Part shown: piece after piece, positions 18,033 to 27,913 of the stretch
Layout of the letters: the number at the start of each line of letters is the position of its first letter
Numbering within the stretch: the stretch's first letter is position 1
Origin: Leptolyngbya boryana PCC 6306
GTDB taxonomy: Bacteria; Cyanobacteriota; Cyanobacteriia; Leptolyngbyales; Leptolyngbyaceae
Assembly (NCBI RefSeq): GCF_000353285.1
Contig: NZ_KB731324.1
Location: 2,374,577 to 2,438,576, forward strand
Direction of reading: 5' to 3'
DNA: 64,000 nt
Made by a program: the position numbers and the translations under genes
Notes under the pieces: model-generated
Told to the model about the DNA's origin: nothing
The model's database searches: none
The model's input: the letters and a program-made list of their open reading frames with translations, nothing else

Positions 18033-18665
18033 TTATTTTTGCGTCAGGTTCAGCCCTGCGTAAGTGGTCACAAAATCAACAATGGTGCCTAATCCAGCTT
18101 GTGTTTTTAAGTTTGTGAAGACAAAAGGTTTATCCCCTCTCATCAACTTTGCATCTCGCTCCATAACTTGCAGATCGGCACCGACATAGGGCGCTAAATC
18201 AATCTTATTAATGACCAATAGATCAGATTTTGTGATGCCGGGACCACCTTTGCGCGGGATCTTATCCCCGCCTGCAACATCAATTACATAGAGATTCAGA
18301 TCAACCAGTTCAGGACTAAAGGTTGCAGCTAAATTATCGCCACCACTCTCGACGAAAATCAGCTCTAAATCCTGAAATCGCTGCTCAAGTTGCTCGATCG
18401 CAGCAAGATTCATCGATGCATCTTCCCGAATTGCTGTATGAGGACAGCCTCCCGTTTCGACTCCCAAAATTCGATTCGGGTCTAAAGCTTGCGATCGCAC
18501 TAAAAATTTCGCATCTTCTTGCGTGTAAATATCATTCGTCACGACTGCGATCGCAAACCGATCGCGCAGCGTTTTACAAAGGGCATCAACTAACGCTGTT
18601 TTCCCTGATCCCACGGGACCTGCAATTCCGACTCGGAATGCGGTTGAAACTAATGTTTGTGTCAT
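18033..18665 (-). CDS. ureG: Urease accessory GTPase UreG
   Basis: A 210-residue SIMIBI-class GTPase that drives nickel insertion into urease. P-loop: [11 protein letters not shown]. Other family blocks: [17 protein letters not shown], which includes the metal-binding Cys-Pro-His motif; [19 protein letters not shown]; and the guanine-specificity [13 protein letters not shown]. Full length. Its start overlaps the end of the upstream phosphotransacetylase-family gene by four bases, and urtA follows after the NtcA promoter. Urease structural genes are not in the window. Confidence 0.96.
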   Translation of the reverse strand: MTQTLVSTAFRVGIAGPVGSGKTALVDALCKTLRDRFAIAVVTNDIYTQEDAKFLVRSQALDPNRILGVETGGCPHTAIREDASMNLAAIEQLEQRFQDLELIFVESGGDNLAATFSPELVDLNLYVIDVAGGDKIPRKGGPGITKSDLLVINKIDLAPYVGADLQVMERDAKLMRGDKPFVFTNLKTQAGLGTIVDFVTTYAGLNLTQK

Positions 18666-19750
18666 CGTGTACTTGCTGGCATTAATCCTAAAGCGGACAA
18701 TAAGCGATCGCTGTCGAAATGAGCTTCAATCATTTGACAAATACATTGAAACTTAATTGGCTCCTGCAATCGCACTTCTCCAAAGGCTCGTTCAATAATT
18801 TCAACAGTTGTTAATGTATCTAAATCGACTGCAAGAATCGGCACTTCCAAATCCTCTGCGCGTGCCACAATCTCTTTCGTCGGGGCAATGTGCCCGGTCA
18901 AGATCAAACACTGTGTGGAAGTTTCCAGCGCTGCTAGCTGTAAATCCGTGCGATCGCCGCCTGTGACCACCGCCATATTGTGTCTCGCTCGAAAATACTT
19001 CAAAGCAGAATTGACATTCATCGCGCCGATCGTCAAACTTTCGACCATGAGATCTAAGCGATCAGGGCGACAGAGCACTTCTGCATTTAATTGATGCACT
19101 AATTCTGCAACACTGACGCTTCTTAACAACGTACTACTCGGCAACACCCCTAGCACGGGAATATTTTGCTGTTCTAGATAAGGACGGAGTGACTGATTGA
19201 TGGAATTGAGCTGATCCGCCGGAACATCATTAATCAAAACTCCTAACAAGCGATCGCCTAATTGCTCTTTTGCACTCAAAATCTGGTCGAGCAAGAGTAC
19301 AGAATGAAACCGTGTGACGAGCATTACCTGGGCTTGAATGGTTTCTGCGACTTGCAGCAATGAGAGATCGAACAATTTACCCTCACTGAGATTTCCAGGT
19401 CCTTCTAGAATGACTAAATCGCCTTTTTGCGCTTGCGATCGCTGCGCCAACAATTGTGGATAGTCCTGCTGATCAGTTCCACTAATCCGTCTTTCAACCG
19501 TATCCGTATCGAGGTTGAGGACGGGAGCCTGGAGCCGTTCTTGGGGCAGTTGTATCGCCTCTGCCACAAATTGAATATCACCATCATTATCTGCCATCTG
19601 AGTTTGACCCCAGCCGCCGCCTAGCGCTTTGCCGTAGGCAAGATCAATCCCTTTCGCTTTGAGTTGATGAGCAATTCCTAAAATGGCAGCCGATTTGCCA
19701 CTGTAAGCTTCTAGCGAACCGATGACTAAATACTTGGCGGACTTTGGCAC
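18662..19750 (-). CDS. Phosphotransacetylase-family protein (BioD-like P-loop plus DRTGG domain)
   Basis: A 362-residue protein. The N-terminal half is a dethiobiotin-synthetase-like P-loop domain ([21 protein letters not shown], residues 9-29), and the C-terminal half is a DRTGG-type regulatory domain with [31 protein letters not shown]. This is the architecture of the N-terminal part of long Pta enzymes, but the catalytic acetyltransferase domain is absent, so it is probably regulatory. Substrate unknown. The ATGA overlap with ureG implies co-expression, an association I cannot explain. Confidence 0.8.
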   Translation of the reverse strand: MPKSAKYLVIGSLEAYSGKSAAILGIAHQLKAKGIDLAYGKALGGGWGQTQMADNDGDIQFVAEAIQLPQERLQAPVLNLDTDTVERRISGTDQQDYPQLLAQRSQAQKGDLVILEGPGNLSEGKLFDLSLLQVAETIQAQVMLVTRFHSVLLLDQILSAKEQLGDRLLGVLINDVPADQLNSINQSLRPYLEQQNIPVLGVLPSSTLLRSVSVAELVHQLNAEVLCRPDRLDLMVESLTIGAMNVNSALKYFRARHNMAVVTGGDRTDLQLAALETSTQCLILTGHIAPTKEIVARAEDLEVPILAVDLDTLTTVEIIERAFGEVRLQEPIKFQCICQMIEAHFDSDRLLSALGLMPASTR

Positions 19751-19845
19751 GCGCTTACTCCGGATAATGATGACTCAATGAACAGCCTTGTAGCTTTATG
19801 AATTTTATCGCAATCTTGGATACACTCAGTTCGGAACTACGGCAA

Positions 19846-19885
19846 AAGTCAGGGCGATCGTAGAATTCTACGATCGCCCTGACTT
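19846..19885. repeat. Perfect 40-base palindrome
   Basis: Two 20-base arms (left arm AAGTCAGGGCGATCGTAGAA) are exact reverse complements with no spacer, centred between 19865 and 19866. It lies 28 bases downstream of the stop of the minus-strand gene at 19913 and may act as its terminator, although no T-tract follows. The core contains GGCGATCG, close to HIP1. Confidence 0.75.
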
Positions 19886-19912
19886 GATCAGAATCAGATG
19901 GAATTGAACCCT

Positions 19913-20290
19913 CTATTCGTCGATGCGCAACAGCTTGCGATAAAACGACTGGGAAAAATCAGAAAGCCGACTCCGCTTAAAATTAAGAATGACATCAATT
20001 AAGAAGTCAACAAACTCGAAGTTCGCCATCATGATCTCATAACTGAGTTCAGCATTGCCTTCAAATTGAATCCGACAACGGCACAAATCCGCAGGTAGGG
20101 TTGAAACATTCCAAGTCGCAATAAACGGAATACTTTCAGCTCCCTCAATTCTGCGTTCTCCTTCAAGCGCCCCTTTTTGATAGAGGCTAATCGCAAATGG
20201 AAGAAGTTGTTTTTTGGTTTGTTGAGGATAATATGGCGTGTAGACCCCGACTTGCTGCGTAGGTGCAGGTTGAAGTTTCTCAATGGACAT
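19913..20290 (-). CDS. Conserved hypothetical protein
   Basis: A 125-residue protein of unknown function. The ATG at 20290 (MSIEKLQPAPTQQVGVYTPYYPQQT) is preceded by an AGGAAG ribosome site and is preferred over an in-frame start at 20311. The sequence is a mixed alpha/beta soluble protein with no signal peptide or membrane segment. Its C-terminal half (YEIMMANFEFVDFLIDVILNF) is strongly amphipathic. I recognise no catalytic motif. Confidence 0.62.
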   Translation of the reverse strand: MSIEKLQPAPTQQVGVYTPYYPQQTKKQLLPFAISLYQKGALEGERRIEGAESIPFIATWNVSTLPADLCRCRIQFEGNAELSYEIMMANFEFVDFLIDVILNFKRSRLSDFSQSFYRKLLRIDE

Positions 20291-20311
20291 GCTGGCTTCC
20301 TGTTTCGTCAA

Positions 20312-20689
20312 TCCAAAGGGTGAATGTATCAGACAGAACCGTGAGTATCTTGGTGGGCGGATTCATTATGCCCAGGATGAGTAGAAAGCGCACAGGTCAG
20401 ATTTTGCTAGGCTTTCGCGCGATGCTAAATCTAAATTCGTCATGAAGTTGAACCGTTTATTGCAATTTGTAAAACAACACTAAGAAATTGATTCTGAGCC
20501 TGACTCATCGGAGAGTTTTAGCCTAGTCTTGATAATTAAGATGCTCGACGCGATGCGCAATCGATGCACCTGTGAGTCCGATTGATTCGATGACTTTTCA
20601 ATTGCAGCATGTCATGCAATGCTTCATTCAATTTCCCTCAATCCGGGGAAGAATGAACCGCTACCCTTCACTGCACTTTTAGAAAAACG
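20312..20689. other. Intergenic region before the aldo/keto reductase gene
   Basis: About 380 bases between divergent genes. I see no CDS, RNA fold or repeat here. It presumably holds the promoters of both neighbours, but no clear -35/-10 pair stands out. Confidence 0.4.
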
Positions 20690-21724
20690 ATGCGATACAA
20701 ACTACTAGGACAGAGCGGTCTCAGAGTCTCGGAATTGTGTCTCGGCACAATGACCTTCGGAGAGGATTGGGGCTGGGGCGGAGCGTATGAAGAGAGCCGC
20801 AAAATGTTTGATGCCTTTGCAGAAGCAGGCGGAAATTTCATTGATACCGCAAACCTCTATACCAATGGAACCAGCGAGAAGTTTGTTGGAGAATTTATTA
20901 AACGCGATCGCGAAAAGTGGGTACTCGCTACAAAGTACTCACTCAACATGGGCAACGGCGGGGTGAATGCTGCTGGCAATCATCGGAAAAACATGGTGCA
21001 AGCAGTTGAAGCAAGTTTGAAGCGCCTAGAAACAGACTACATCGATCTACTTTGGCTCCATGCTTGGGACTTTACAACACCTGTCGAAGAAGTCATGAGA
21101 GCATTTGATGACTTAGTTCGACAAGGCAAGATTCTCTATATTGGCATCTCAGATACACCTGCCTGGATTATTTCTCAGGCAAATACGATCGCGCAATTTC
21201 GCGGCTGGACTTCGTTTATCGGACTACAGATTGAGTACTCTCTGATTGAACGTACTCCCGAGCGAGATCTCCTGCCTATGGCACGAGCATTTGAGATTGG
21301 AGTAACGGCTTGGAGTCCGCTTGGAGCAGGAGTTTTAACGGGTAAATATAACAAGCCGGAACCTGTGGAAGGACGATTGAGTAATCCTGATACTTCGCGC
21401 CCGGTCACTGAAAAGCAACTCGCGATCGCTCAAACTGTGCTCGATATTGCTGCTGAAATAGGTAAGCTCCCGTCGCAAGTCGCACTGAATTGGATTCGTC
21501 AACAACCGGGTAGCATCATTCCAATCATTGGTTCGCGCAAGCTCGATCAACTCAAGGAGAACATGGATTGCTTAGGATTTGAACTCAGTTCAGAACAGCT
21601 TCAGAGATTGAATGATGTGAGTACGATCGAGCTTGGCTTTCCGCATGACTTTCTGGCAAGCGAGATGGTGCAAAATTTTGCATTTGGCGGAGTCGTTTCT
21701 AAACTCGATCGCACTCGTCAATAG
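20690..21724 (+). CDS. Aldo/keto reductase
   Basis: A 344-residue NADPH-dependent oxidoreductase of the aldo/keto reductase superfamily (TIM barrel). The catalytic tetrad is visible: Asp and Tyr in NFIDTANLYTNGTSE, Lys in VLATKYSLNM and His in DLLWLHAWD. The cofactor segment GSIIPIIGSRKLDQLKENM is near the C-terminus. Similar to YajO/Tas-type enzymes. Physiological substrate unknown; it stands alone in its region. Confidence 0.9.
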   Translation: MRYKLLGQSGLRVSELCLGTMTFGEDWGWGGAYEESRKMFDAFAEAGGNFIDTANLYTNGTSEKFVGEFIKRDREKWVLATKYSLNMGNGGVNAAGNHRKNMVQAVEASLKRLETDYIDLLWLHAWDFTTPVEEVMRAFDDLVRQGKILYIGISDTPAWIISQANTIAQFRGWTSFIGLQIEYSLIERTPERDLLPMARAFEIGVTAWSPLGAGVLTGKYNKPEPVEGRLSNPDTSRPVTEKQLAIAQTVLDIAAEIGKLPSQVALNWIRQQPGSIIPIIGSRKLDQLKENMDCLGFELSSEQLQRLNDVSTIELGFPHDFLASEMVQNFAFGGVVSKLDRTRQ

Positions 21725-22290
21725 CTTCTGCATTGAGCTTTCATCAATCAACTTCAGAAGTGCTAGCTATAGCAGTCCTGAATTGATCGTGAAAAGCATA
21801 GTCTGTCGTGCCCCCTAAGTCCCCCAAATTTCACAACTCAAATCGGATTGCTATAGCTGCATAAGGACTCACTTAACTGATTGAGATGTATCGTTAGCTA
21901 AAGTTTAATTTCAGCTAGCACATTGCCTTGCTATCTCATCCATGTAGAACAATCATACAAATAGGCTGTGCTTGGCTACAAAATTACTTCGTAGCTAGTA
22001 AAGCGAGTGATGATAGTTTTTCTTCTCCGCAAATTCGAGAATTCTGCCAACAAGCACTCGATTCATCGTTGATCATTCAGTGAAGTCATATCGGCTCAAA
22101 GTGAATATGAGTCACAAATTTTAGTGACTTCTTCGATGAAAGCTTCACGCCAGCTAAGATTGATCAGTTGGGAAAATCAATCGTGTGTTCTAACAGATCT
22201 CGAAGGCAAGAGATAGCACGATTTTATAGTCGGTGTTCGAGCTAGTAGTCTAAGTGCGATCGCGCTGACCTGGTTGTGGAGATAGGTTCG
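21725..22290. other. Intergenic region with MITE-like element
   Basis: About 560 AT-rich bases with no convincing CDS. It contains the terminal-inverted-repeat element at 21765-21858 and a small hairpin at 22110-22129 (AGTCAC/GTGACT). Promoter elements for the glycosyltransferase gene must lie at the right end. Confidence 0.45.
21765..21858. mobile_element. MITE-like element with 14-base terminal inverted repeats
   Basis: The left end AGCTATAGCAGTCC and the right end (reverse complement AGCTATAGCAATCC) differ at one base and enclose a 94-base element with no coding capacity. The interior carries GCCCCCTAAGTCCCCCAAA, a motif common in dispersed cyanobacterial repeats. Probably non-autonomous and mobilised in trans. 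A target duplication is not obvious. Confidence 0.5.
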
Positions 22291-23277
22291 ATGGTTCTAC
22301 CAAAGTACACGCTGATCATTCCGATTTATGACGAGGAAGAGACGATCGCCGCGCTGTATGGTCGTGTGAGTGCGCTAATGGACAGGCTCGATGCCCCATC
22401 TGAATTGATTTTGGTCAATGATGGGAGCCGAGATCGGTCTTTGCAGTTAATTCGAGAATTACACGATCGCGATCCGCGCGTTTGTTATCTCAGCTTAGCT
22501 CGCAATTTCGGACATCAAATTGCCGTCACGGCTGGCTTGAACTATGTTCGAGGTCGCGTGATTGTCATCTTAGACGCAGACTTACAAGATCCGCCCGAAC
22601 TGATTCCCGCCATGCTTGAGAAGTGGCGGCAAGGCTATCAAGTGGTGTATGCTCAGCGGACTCAGCGGCGCAAGGAAGGATGGTTTAAGCGCTTGACAGC
22701 TTTTGTGTTTTATCGATTGCTCAAACAGCTTGCGGATGTCGATATTCCAACAGATACAGGCGATTTTTGCTTGATGGATCGTCAAGTCGTGGATTTACTC
22801 AATGCAATGCCTGAGCGCAATCGTTACATTCGGGGCTTGCGATCGTGGGTTGGATTTTCTCAGACTGCAATCCAATTCGAGCGCGATCCTCGAATTGCTG
22901 GCGATGTGAAATACACATTTCACAAATCACTTGGGTTAGCCATCAATGGCTTAGTTTCCTTCTCGAAAGTGCCGCTGCGGATTTCAACCTATGTAGGATT
23001 ATTTGCTGCTTTAGTTGCGATCGTGATGATGCTGCTGACGTTTTACTGGAGAATTGCTTATCCCGCTTCACCCTTGACTGGATTAACTATCATCGTAGTC
23101 GCTATTTTCTTCTTAGGTGCGGTGCAACTGCTCAGCATTGGAATTTTGGGAGAATACATTGGGCGCATCTATGAAGAAGTAAAAAACCGCCCACTCTATA
23201 CACTATCTGAAGTCGCGGGATTCGAGCAACAAAAATTTTCTGTGCCCCAAGAACACTTCGATCGAGGTCACGATTGA
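22291..23277 (+). CDS. Family 2 glycosyltransferase, polyprenyl-phosphate type
   Basis: A 328-residue membrane glycosyltransferase resembling GtrB/DPM1/ArnC enzymes that load a sugar onto a polyprenyl phosphate. The GT-A domain shows [16 protein letters not shown], the metal-binding [16 protein letters not shown], and [12 protein letters not shown]. Two C-terminal membrane segments lie near residues 230-300. I chose the ATG at 22291, preceded by GGAG, over an in-frame GTG at 22276. The likely product is a lipid-linked sugar for cell-surface glycans. Confidence 0.88.
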   Translation: MVLPKYTLIIPIYDEEETIAALYGRVSALMDRLDAPSELILVNDGSRDRSLQLIRELHDRDPRVCYLSLARNFGHQIAVTAGLNYVRGRVIVILDADLQDPPELIPAMLEKWRQGYQVVYAQRTQRRKEGWFKRLTAFVFYRLLKQLADVDIPTDTGDFCLMDRQVVDLLNAMPERNRYIRGLRSWVGFSQTAIQFERDPRIAGDVKYTFHKSLGLAINGLVSFSKVPLRISTYVGLFAALVAIVMMLLTFYWRIAYPASPLTGLTIIVVAIFFLGAVQLLSIGILGEYIGRIYEEVKNRPLYTLSEVAGFEQQKFSVPQEHFDRGHD

Positions 23278-23286
23278 AATCGGCAA

Positions 23287-24828
23287 TTATCGAACACTAA
23301 CAAACCGCTCTTGAGCGATCGCTCTAAGTCGCTGCACATCTTCACGCCGCGTAATCGAAAGTGGAACCGTCGATTTAATCACCTCTAACAATAGTGCAGT
23401 CTCTAACGGTTTATTCAAATACAACGCTTTATACAACGCTGTAATGACTGCTTGTTCAATCTCTGCACCACTAAATCCATCGGTTGCAGCAATCAAAGCT
23501 GATAAATCTAACATCTCTGGATTTTGGCGGCGGCGGGTGAGATGAATTTGTAGAATTGTCAGGCGTTCGCGATCGTCCGGTAAATCGACAAAAAAGATTT
23601 CATCAAATCGCCCTTTGCGTAACAGTTCTGGCGGGACTTGGGAGAGATCATTTGCGGTAGCAATCACGAAGACTTCGCCTGTTTTTTCTTGCATCCAGGT
23701 GAGAAATGATCCAAACATTCGCCGACTCAAACCGCCGTCCGCATCTCCACCATTGTTGCCTAAGCTTTTTTCGATTTCATCAATCCACAACACGGCGGGA
23801 GCCATCGATTCAGCAAGTGCGATCGCATGTCTGAAATTCTTCTCCGATTCACCAACATATTTGTCATACAGCCGACCTGCATCGAGCTTTAACAGGGGCA
23901 TCTTCCAGGCGCGCGCGATTGCTTTTGCTGCCAGAGATTTTCCGCAGCCTTGAATCCCGACAATTAAAATTCCTTTGGGTGGTTTCAAATTCACGGCTTG
24001 AGCTTGCGGACTAAATCCAACCTTGGCATAAGCAAGCCATTGTTTGAGTCCGGTAAAACCGCCCAAATCAAGCGGCGTATCATCCATCGGGAAATACTCT
24101 AAAACGCCGCCTTCTTGAATAATCTGCGCTTTGCGTTGCAGAATTCGCTGCACATCTTGCGCCGTCAGTTTGCCATCTTCTAAAGCGGCATAAGCCACAA
24201 CTTGACGGGCTTGTTTTAAGGTCATCCCGGTGAGCGATTTCACGAGCAGATGCAAGTCTTGATCTTGGACTTCGACTTGCACCCGATTTTTGACCCGCAG
24301 CGATCGCACAATGTCTTGAACAGCTTGCAGCAATTCATCTCGTCCTGGAAGTTTGAGATCATAAAAGCAAGCATCATGTGCAAGTTCGACGGGCAATGCA
24401 ATCTCAGCCCCCACTAGAACAATCACCGATCGCGTTTGCCCAAACAATTGCACCAGTTCTCGAAACTGCCGGGCTGTCTTTGCATCTTCGAGGTGTGACG
24501 CAAAATCTTTGAGTAAAAAGACTCCTCGGATGTTTAAAGATTGAATTGTTTCGAGCAGCTTTAGCGGATCGCCTGAGTTTTCGTACCCAGAAGTAGTTTG
24601 TCCGGGCGGAGCATACTCATTTGTCCAGCGATCGCTCTGAGAGACACGAACTAATCCCTGAGTCATGCTCCACTCAAACAACGATAAGCCCATTTCTTGC
24701 GTTGCTGTTCTGAGCAAGTCTTGTACCCGCTCTTCTTCGACGGTTTCGATCGCGATGACCGGATGAAAAGACAGAATTAAAGTCTGAAGGTCTTGGAGAT
24801 TTGACGCGATCGAAACGGAACGACTCAT
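23287..24828 (-). CDS. ycf46: AAA ATPase, Ycf46 family
   Basis: A 513-residue AAA protein of the Ycf46 family found in cyanobacteria and some algal plastids. The N-terminal 230 residues are the family-specific region; the AAA core follows with Walker A VGIQGCGKSLAAKAIA, Walker B APAVLWIDEIEKSL, sensor VIATANDLSQVPPEL and the arginine-finger region LLRKGRFDEIFFVDLP. It looks full length and active. Work on a Synechocystis homologue, as I recall, linked Ycf46 to photosynthetic regulation under carbon limitation, but the substrate is unknown. Convergent with the glycosyltransferase gene. Confidence 0.88.
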   Translation of the reverse strand: MSRSVSIASNLQDLQTLILSFHPVIAIETVEEERVQDLLRTATQEMGLSLFEWSMTQGLVRVSQSDRWTNEYAPPGQTTSGYENSGDPLKLLETIQSLNIRGVFLLKDFASHLEDAKTARQFRELVQLFGQTRSVIVLVGAEIALPVELAHDACFYDLKLPGRDELLQAVQDIVRSLRVKNRVQVEVQDQDLHLLVKSLTGMTLKQARQVVAYAALEDGKLTAQDVQRILQRKAQIIQEGGVLEYFPMDDTPLDLGGFTGLKQWLAYAKVGFSPQAQAVNLKPPKGILIVGIQGCGKSLAAKAIARAWKMPLLKLDAGRLYDKYVGESEKNFRHAIALAESMAPAVLWIDEIEKSLGNNGGDADGGLSRRMFGSFLTWMQEKTGEVFVIATANDLSQVPPELLRKGRFDEIFFVDLPDDRERLTILQIHLTRRRQNPEMLDLSALIAATDGFSGAEIEQAVITALYKALYLNKPLETALLLEVIKSTVPLSITRREDVQRLRAIAQERFVSVR

Positions 24829-24995
24829 AGGGGGGTTCTGAAAAGTAACACTTTCCCAGAATTCCCTTTGAATACAGAATTAGCGCGAGTGACATCTTGA
24901 GGATTGGGTTTCGGCTGCGATCAATCCGCAAAGGCACTGGAACCTAAAGATCTTCAGCACTGAACGGTGAGCGTAGCCGAAACGCGGCAGTTCAA

Positions 24996-26147
24996 TTAGG
25001 AATTCGAGATAACCTTCGCCGCTGCTGCAATTCCTGCCCCAGGCGTAAAGCTGTCATAGCCCAACTCTTGCAAGGTCGCTTCTAGCGCCGCGATCGCGGT
25101 TAATAAATCTCGATCGCTGACAAATCCCAAGTGCCCAATTCGGAAGATTTTGCCTTTGAGATGGTCTTGTCCACCTGCCAGCGCAATATCAAATCGTTTC
25201 CGCATCACAGAGCGAATTTGTTCTGCATCGACTCCGTTTGGCATCACCGCAGTAATCGCTGGACTGCCACACTCATCTGCTGCGTACAAAGGCATATTCA
25301 ACGCTTTTACAGCAGCCCGTGCAGCTTGGCGCAGGCGTTCATGACGCGCAAAAATATTCTCCAAGCCTTCAGCTTTCATCATTCTCAGCGCGGCTTGCAT
25401 CGCGTAGAACAAATTAATCGCAGGCGTAAACGGCGTGGTATCTTTTGCGCTCGACTTGCGATACTTGCCTAAATCCAAATAGTACCGAGGCAGTTTTGCC
25501 GTCTTGTAGGCTTCCCAAGCTTTTGCGCTGACTGCAACAAATCCCAATCCAGGCGGGATCATGTAGCCTTTTTGTGAACCTGATGCCACCACATCCAAGC
25601 TCCACTCATCCACGGGCACGCTGGTTGCACCGAGGCTGGTCACGGTGTCTGCCATCATCAGCGCTCCATGTGCTTTGACATAGCTGCTGATCGTTTTGAG
25701 ATCGTTGATCACACCCGTTGAAGTTTCACTATGGGTAACAATGACCGCTTTGATCTGCTTGTCAGTGTCACTTTCCAAGCGTTGTCGGAATGCTTCTGGA
25801 TCAAGCGGTTTCCCCCAATCTACTGAGAGGCGTTCGGTTTGCAAACCATAGGCATCCGTCACTTCTGCCCATCGTTCGCCAAATTTTCCATTCGTCCCGA
25901 CTAAAACGCGATCGCCTGGGCTAAGAAAATTAATAATCCCGGCTTCCATCGCGCCTGTGCCACTTGCTGCGAGGATTAAGACATCATTTTGCGTTTGGTG
26001 GAGCCATTTGAGATTTTGCGTGACTTCTGCCACAATTTTGCCAAAATCGCCGCTCCGGTGTCCGATCGGATGCTTTGCCATTGCCGATAAGACCTGTTCA
26101 GGGACAGGAGTTGGTCCCGGAATCATTAACATTAACTTGTCGTCCAT
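24996..26147 (-). CDS. Alanine--glyoxylate aminotransferase family protein (class V)
   Basis: A 383-residue PLP enzyme of class V. The N-terminus (MLMIPGPTPVPEQVLSAM) and SGTGAMEAGIINFL are typical; the PLP lysine is in VASGSQKGYMIPPGLGF near residue 193. Family members transfer amino groups between serine or alanine and glyoxylate, a photorespiratory step, and older cyanobacterial annotations call them soluble hydrogenase small subunit. Donor preference cannot be read from sequence. No operon partner. Confidence 0.88.
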   Translation of the reverse strand: MDDKLMLMIPGPTPVPEQVLSAMAKHPIGHRSGDFGKIVAEVTQNLKWLHQTQNDVLILAASGTGAMEAGIINFLSPGDRVLVGTNGKFGERWAEVTDAYGLQTERLSVDWGKPLDPEAFRQRLESDTDKQIKAVIVTHSETSTGVINDLKTISSYVKAHGALMMADTVTSLGATSVPVDEWSLDVVASGSQKGYMIPPGLGFVAVSAKAWEAYKTAKLPRYYLDLGKYRKSSAKDTTPFTPAINLFYAMQAALRMMKAEGLENIFARHERLRQAARAAVKALNMPLYAADECGSPAITAVMPNGVDAEQIRSVMRKRFDIALAGGQDHLKGKIFRIGHLGFVSDRDLLTAIAALEATLQELGYDSFTPGAGIAAAAKVISNS

Positions 26148-26255
26148 GATGGGTTCCTTAGAAAGCTAGAAATTTACGCATTGATCCAGGATTACACAGA
26201 TGGTTGAAAATTCGGGTTTCAGCGTTCAGAATTTAATCATGTATCGAGATTGATC

Positions 26256-27788
26256 ATGATGAGATTTGTTTCGGAACCCTCTACTGCACTCAAAATTCAA
26301 AAAATGCGGGAGCGGGTGCAGTGGAAAGCCCCTAGTTTGCGCGATCGCGGAATTGATCAAACCCGTTTTGTCATTGATGATCCGCGCGAACAAAATGCTT
26401 TTTCTTTCTTGGTGATTGGTGATAGTGGATCGGGACGACACCCTGGGCATTTTCCCCAACGCCAAATTGCTGAGCAGATGTTGCTTCATAAGGACGAATG
26501 TCGGTTTGTTTTACATACTGGAGATGTCGTTTATCTTGTTGGCTCTAGTGAATTTTATCCCCAAAATTTTATTGAGCCTTACCGAGAATTTTTAGTTGGG
26601 GGAGAAACACCGACCAAGATTAAGTTTGATCAAATGGTGTTTAACTTCCCATTCTTACCTGTGTTGGGAAATCATGATTATTATGATTTAACCCTATTTT
26701 ATGGTGTATTAGCTCAGGTTTCTTATCCATTGAGACTGTTATTACGAAAAAAGATTGATCTCGATATTCGTTTTCATGGATCTTATCAAGGAAAAGCATT
26801 TGCCCAAGCGTTCATGGATACGTTGTGGCTGAAAGACCCAATGCATTTAGCCGAACATCTCGATCGACATTACACGGCTGAAACTTCAACAGGACGGTGC
26901 TTAAAATACGAGCCTGGGTTATTTACTCGTTTGCCAAACCGCTACTATACGTTCCGTTACGGCGGGATTGATTTCTTTGCCCTCGACTCCAATACATTTA
27001 ATGAGCCGATTGTGCCTTCGAGTACTCAAGAAGACCGTGGGAAATTACTCGATCGTCGTAACGAGATCGAGCAAGAAATGCAGCAATTGCTACAAGAACT
27101 CTCTCGCTTAAATGTCAATCAACCCGAACAGTCAGACGCAGCAGATGATATTCGCGTCAAACTTCAACAACTTGAAGAGATTCAGCTTGACATTGATAAG
27201 CAATTGAATACAGAAGCATCGGTGACAGATTATGAGCAGTTAGACTGGTTACGCGATCGCTTAATTGCATCCCTCAATTCTCCTGACGTGCGAGGCAGAA
27301 TTATCTATTTTCATCATCCCCCCTATGTGACCGAGGCGACGAAATGGTATCAAGCACAAACTCATGCGGTGCGCTATCGATTGCGGCAGGTTTTTGATGA
27401 TGTAGCGAAAGCGGTTGATATCAAGGAGCGCTCTATTGTTGATCTTGTGCTTACGGGTCACGCTCATTGTTTTGAGTACCTTCGGACGGTTGAGACTGGA
27501 CATGCAGATTCCAATATTAATTGGGTGATCTGTGGTGGGAGTGGCTATAGTTTGCGACGACAACGAGAGGAGGGAACCGAGATTGAAGAAGACGATCGCA
27601 TTGTGGCGAAGTCTCAACTTTTTGTCGGACGAACTGGGCAAGGAAAGGACAAACAGCGTCCTTATTCTTTTCTACGAATTGACGTGATGGATGGTGAACC
27701 TGTGAAATTTGTTCTGCGTCCTTATGTTTCGGAATGGTCGCAGCGGCAATGGCACGATCGAGCATTAGACCCGATTGTAATCGGCTGA
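26256..27788 (+). CDS. Metallophosphoesterase
   Basis: A 510-residue calcineurin-like phosphoesterase. Metal-site motifs run in order: FLVIGDSGSGRHPG, LHTGDVVYLVG, LPVLGNHDYYDL, IIYFHHPPYV and LTGHAHCFEYL. An unusual insert around residues 270-325 is rich in Glu/Gln/Leu heptads and probably forms a coiled-coil hairpin between the catalytic halves. No signal peptide. The frame could also open at a TTG at 26250; ATG 26256 or 26259 is more likely. Substrate unknown. Confidence 0.85.
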   Translation: MMRFVSEPSTALKIQKMRERVQWKAPSLRDRGIDQTRFVIDDPREQNAFSFLVIGDSGSGRHPGHFPQRQIAEQMLLHKDECRFVLHTGDVVYLVGSSEFYPQNFIEPYREFLVGGETPTKIKFDQMVFNFPFLPVLGNHDYYDLTLFYGVLAQVSYPLRLLLRKKIDLDIRFHGSYQGKAFAQAFMDTLWLKDPMHLAEHLDRHYTAETSTGRCLKYEPGLFTRLPNRYYTFRYGGIDFFALDSNTFNEPIVPSSTQEDRGKLLDRRNEIEQEMQQLLQELSRLNVNQPEQSDAADDIRVKLQQLEEIQLDIDKQLNTEASVTDYEQLDWLRDRLIASLNSPDVRGRIIYFHHPPYVTEATKWYQAQTHAVRYRLRQVFDDVAKAVDIKERSIVDLVLTGHAHCFEYLRTVETGHADSNINWVICGGSGYSLRRQREEGTEIEEDDRIVAKSQLFVGRTGQGKDKQRPYSFLRIDVMDGEPVKFVLRPYVSEWSQRQWHDRALDPIVIG

Positions 27789-27913
27789 TGTTTGATGTGA
27801 ATCAGATCATTCTTTGGATCAGCTTGATGCGGATCATTTGAATCTTTTGGCAGAAGTCATCTTAGATCATCAGTTCTACAACAGTCATAGTAGATCAATT
27901 TATTGAGAAGTCT

